Source of the DNA: Malaciobacter mytili LMG 24559
GTDB taxonomy: Bacteria > Campylobacterota > Campylobacteria > Campylobacterales > Arcobacteraceae
DNA: 64,000 bases
Direction: 5' to 3'
Assembly: GCF_003346775.1 (NCBI RefSeq)
Contig: NZ_CP031219.1
Coordinates: forward strand, 2,170,001 to 2,234,000
The position numbers and the translations under genes were made by a program. The notes beneath the pieces are model-generated. The model had not been told where the DNA came from. It searched no databases and saw only the letters and a list, made by a program, of their open reading frames with translations. Of this stretch, positions 61,078-64,000 are shown in pieces (positions within the stretch are counted from its first letter, which is position 1; every line of letters begins with the position of its first letter).

Positions 61078-63192
61078 TTAGAACTCTACTGTTCCTTCAA
61101 TTGCAAAGTTTGCTCTTGAATCAAGTTCTGCATGGGATAATACAGCTACTTGTAAACCAAACTTTTCATATATTTCTGAAATTCTTTTTCTTAAAAGAGG
61201 ATCAACAACCATAGCAACTTTACTATAGCCTTTTAGTTCAACCTCTTCCATTACAGCTTTTGTTTTTGTTACAAGATTATTAATTTCAGCAATTGATAAC
61301 ATAAGTTGTGAAACTCCATGATGTTCTTGTAATTTTCCAATAAATTGTTGTTCAATTTCTGGTTTTATTGTAATTATATGTAAAACCCCGTCTGTATCTT
61401 TAAATCTTTGTGTAATTAGTCTATATAACTTACTTCTTACATGTTCTAATAATACATCCGGTGCTTTAGTAAACTCTGCAATATCTGCAATTGCTTCAAC
61501 TATTGTTAGCATATCAACAATTGGGATTTTCTCATGTAAAAGGTCTCTACAAACTTTTAATAGTGAGCCATAAGAAGTAACTTTCATAGCCTCTTCTACA
61601 ACAATTGGGAAATCTTTTTTTAAACCATCAATTATATCAACAATATCTTGTCTTGTTATAATATCTTCTGCATGTTTTTTTATAACTTCTGAAATATGAG
61701 TTGAAATAATTGTTGGAGCATCAACTACTGTAAAACCTTTCATTAATGCTTCTTCTTTTAAATCCATATTAATCCAAGTTGCTTCAAGGTTAAAAACAGG
61801 TTCTTTTACATGTAAACCTTTTAGTTTTTCATTTCCTATACCACCCATTGCAAGAAGCTTATCTGTTTCAACTTTTCCTTTTACAATTGGAATTCTTTTT
61901 AAATACAATTGATACTCATTTTGCATAAGTGAGGCATCATCTGAAATTCTAATTTGAGGTATTATAAAACCTAAATCAGCCGCAATTGTTTTTCTTATAC
62001 CTTTAATTTTATCTAATAATTCAGAATTTCCTTGCACTAATTGTAAAAGCCTAAAGCCCAGCTTTAATTCTAAAACTTCTAGTTTCATAATATTTTCAAT
62101 TACTTGTCCCTCATCTTGAGTTTTTTGTTTTTTCATCTCTTTTAACTCTTCAGGACTTTTTGTAATTTTTTTAGATTTTTCACTAATTTGAGGTTTAAAA
62201 AATCTTGTTAATGCATTATCTTGATTATCTTCTATCATATAAATCGTATAACCAATAAACATCATTAAAATTCCCATAATCATTAAAATTCCCGTAGGGA
62301 ACCCTGGAACAAAACCAAATAAAATCATCCCTATACCAACAAGGATTAAAGATTTACTATCTTTTACTAATTGTAAAACCGATTGATTTGCAAATCTATC
62401 TTCATCCATATTTGATCTAGTAATAATAATTGCCGTTGCAGTTGATAAAATTAAAGCTGGAATTTGGGCTACAAGACCATCTCCAATAGTTAAAATAGTA
62501 TAAATTCTTCCACTTTCAGAAACAGTTAAATCATGTTGGAAAAGACCTATTAATAATCCTCCAATTAAGTTTACTAAAGTAATAATAATACCAGCAACAG
62601 CATCACCTTTAACAAACTTCGAAGACCCATCCATTGCCCCATAAAAATTTGCTTCAGAGATTAAAGATTTTCTTCTTATTTGAGCTTCTTTATCATCTAT
62701 AAATCCAGCATTTAAATCAGCATCAATTGCCATTTGTTTACCTGGCATAGAATCAAGTGTAAATCTTGCAGTAACCTCTGCTACCCTTGTAGCACCCTTA
62801 GTTACAACCATAAAGTTAATAAGCACTAATATGATAAATACAATAACCCCAATTACCATATTACCACCTACAACAAACTCACCAAAAGCTGAAATTATGG
62901 AACTTACTGCATCAGGACCATTATGTCCTTCACTTAAAATTGATCTAGTAGTTGCAATATTTAAAGATAGCCTAAATAGTGCTAAAATTAAAATTAAAGT
63001 TGGGAAAGTTGTAAGATCTGATGGTTTTTGAATATATAAAGAAATTAATAAAATAAGTAGCGATAAAGATAAAGATACCACCAAAAAGAAATCCAAAATC
63101 CCTTTTGATAAAGGAACAATGATAATCATTAAAATAGCAACAAAAAGTGCTACAACAACTAAGTCTTTTGACAGTATCTTTTTTATATTCAT
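61078..63192 (-). CDS. flhA: Flagellar biosynthesis protein FlhA
   Basis: A 704-aa export-gate protein of the flagellar type III secretion system: eight membrane helices in the first 330 residues, the FHIPEP motif region (TARFTLDSMPGKQMAIDADL), and a large cytoplasmic domain (LEVLELKLGFRLLQLVQG) that binds chaperone-substrate pairs. It follows flgL by 12 bases on the same strand. The downstream genes are not flagellar, so the flagellar operon ends here or changes. Confidence 0.96.
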   Translation of the reverse strand: MNIKKILSKDLVVVALFVAILMIIIVPLSKGILDFFLVVSLSLSLLILLISLYIQKPSDLTTFPTLILILALFRLSLNIATTRSILSEGHNGPDAVSSIISAFGEFVVGGNMVIGVIVFIILVLINFMVVTKGATRVAEVTARFTLDSMPGKQMAIDADLNAGFIDDKEAQIRRKSLISEANFYGAMDGSSKFVKGDAVAGIIITLVNLIGGLLIGLFQHDLTVSESGRIYTILTIGDGLVAQIPALILSTATAIIITRSNMDEDRFANQSVLQLVKDSKSLILVGIGMILFGFVPGFPTGILMIMGILMMFIGYTIYMIEDNQDNALTRFFKPQISEKSKKITKSPEELKEMKKQKTQDEGQVIENIMKLEVLELKLGFRLLQLVQGNSELLDKIKGIRKTIAADLGFIIPQIRISDDASLMQNEYQLYLKRIPIVKGKVETDKLLAMGGIGNEKLKGLHVKEPVFNLEATWINMDLKEEALMKGFTVVDAPTIISTHISEVIKKHAEDIITRQDIVDIIDGLKKDFPIVVEEAMKVTSYGSLLKVCRDLLHEKIPIVDMLTIVEAIADIAEFTKAPDVLLEHVRSKLYRLITQRFKDTDGVLHIITIKPEIEQQFIGKLQEHHGVSQLMLSIAEINNLVTKTKAVMEEVELKGYSKVAMVVDPLLRKRISEIYEKFGLQVAVLSHAELDSRANFAIEGTVEF

Positions 63193-63204
63193 TTATACCT
63201 AAAA

Positions 63205-64000
63205 TTAGTTAATATAATTTACTAACGACAATTGATTCATTTTATTTACAGTTGAATAAAGTGCTGTAAATGTTAATTCCAAAGCTTTTGCCTCCATAGC
63301 AACTTTTCCTAAATCTACACCAGCAGTCTCTCTAAATAAAATATTAAAGTGAGTTATCTTTGCTGAAACTTTCTCAGAAGAAACTTCAAATATCTTATTT
63401 CTTACTCCCAAGGCACTATGTGCAGCATTAATTGAATCAAAGGCTTGATTTACTTTACCTAAGCCATCTTTTAATTGAGCTTTAGCTTGATCCTCAGTAA
63501 TTGGGGCACCTGTTGAATCAACTTGATTTAAAGCATTTACAAGATTATCAATAACATCAAAAATATTCTCTTTTGATTTTAATACTTGACCTGGAGTTGA
63601 AATTGGATTTGTTGTTTCATATTTTGCAGGAACAGTTGCTGGTAAAATCTCTGTTAAAGGCATAGTTTCTGTTGATGCACCTATTTCAGTATGTTTTACA
63701 AGCTGCGGAACACCTGCATCTAAAACCCATTCATTTCCTGAATTATCAACTACTCTTTCATTTGCAGTAAATGTAAGTTTTTCTCCATAATAAGCTGTGT
63801 CATTAGTATTCATCATCATATCAAAACCAGTAACACCCCTATCCCTATAAGAGCCTTCATCTACAGCAACTTTTTTTAAGTAGCCATTACCTACATATGT
63901 TACATCTCCTGTAACTGGGTCTTGTTCAAAAGGAGGTTTAGTACCTTCTGTTCCAGAAAATAAATATTCTCCATTTGATTGTTCATTTGAGAATAAAAAT
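63205..64000 (-). CDS. flgL: Flagellar hook-associated protein FlgL (5' end outside window)
   Basis: Open frame continuing to the window edge; 264 codons are visible plus a stop at 63205. At the N-terminal side it reads GEYLFSGTEGTKPPF, the common FlgL motif, and its C-terminal helix (LTFTALYSTVNKMNQLSLVNYI) is flagellin-like, as in hook-filament junction proteins. The true start lies beyond 64000. It is followed by flhA 12 bases on. Confidence 0.9.
   Translation of the reverse strand, partial: FLFSNEQSNGEYLFSGTEGTKPPFEQDPVTGDVTYVGNGYLKKVAVDEGSYRDRGVTGFDMMMNTNDTAYYGEKLTFTANERVVDNSGNEWVLDAGVPQLVKHTEIGASTETMPLTEILPATVPAKYETTNPISTPGQVLKSKENIFDVIDNLVNALNQVDSTGAPITEDQAKAQLKDGLGKVNQAFDSINAAHSALGVRNKIFEVSSEKVSAKITHFNILFRETAGVDLGKVAMEAKALELTFTALYSTVNKMNQLSLVNYIN

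Noticed and set aside
1-64000. CRISPR arrays, rRNA genes, tRNA genes other than tmRNA, transposases
   Set aside because: None were seen on reading both strands; no regularly spaced repeats, no CCA-ended cloverleaf apart from ssrA, and no transposase motifs.

Overview
The window is AT-rich chromosomal DNA (roughly a quarter G+C by eye) from a motile bacterium of the Campylobacterota, most likely the Arcobacter lineage. The support is a one-piece tmRNA whose tag (ANNTNYAPAYAKAA) is close to the Campylobacter and Arcobacter tags, a Wolinella-type nos operon with cytochrome-tailed NosZ, carboxynorspermidine biosynthesis genes, Cache-type histidine kinases, flagellin, flgL and flhA. The genus is inference; no rRNA gene is present to settle it.

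Layout. 0-2.8 kb: rubredoxin, nspC and a saccharopine dehydrogenase-type polyamine gene. 2.9-3.3 kb: ssrA (tmRNA), followed to about 5.1 kb by a gene-poor, decayed stretch with a HIT protein and relics. 5.2-8.4 kb: M42-like peptidase, MgtE and a DUF155 protein. 8.4-13.1 kb: a chemoreceptor, a small membrane protein, an orphan pair of terminators (possible sRNA) and an MscS channel whose frame has no ordinary start codon. 13.1-23.5 kb: a complete N2O respiration operon, nosZ-B-D-G-C1-C2-H-F-L-Y, then a second NosL-like gene and a Crp/Fnr regulator, with an Fnr-type box and matching -10 upstream of nosZ. 23.8-26.1 kb: Nudix hydrolase, PAS histidine kinase and a small membrane protein.

26.4-41.7 kb is an iron-homeostasis region dotted with Fur-box palindromes. 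It contains a small acidic protein, a porin, a 21-residue Cys-ending microprotein with a DUF2325 protein and an unknown protein, three flavodoxin paralogues, two Fur-family regulators, FeoA/FeoB, a GGDEF protein and several tiny membrane proteins. Its centre (31.6-36.1 kb) is a tightly packed operon: HMA2-type protein, membrane-anchored ferritin-like protein, three small glycine-zipper or coiled-coil membrane proteins (one resembling magnetosome MamC) and a P1B-type ATPase with SCA in place of CPC. This matches the published outline of ferrosome (fez) iron-storage organelle clusters and is the most interesting system here.

41.7-49.1 kb: housekeeping genes (trpA, bpt, panB, ruvB, AI-2E family transporter, response regulator, ferredoxin-thioredoxin-reductase/rhodanese fusion, aat). 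49.1-53.9 kb: a divergent flagellin, a lipoprotein cytochrome c, clpA, clpS and bioD. Together bpt, aat, clpS and clpA make a complete bacterial N-degron pathway. 53.9-59.6 kb: Cache histidine kinase, a 146-bp-period tandem duplication, an MFS transporter, a molybdopterin oxidoreductase broken at a T7 tract and an HlyD-like protein. 59.6-64 kb: BatD-like protein, flhA and a flgL running off the window end.
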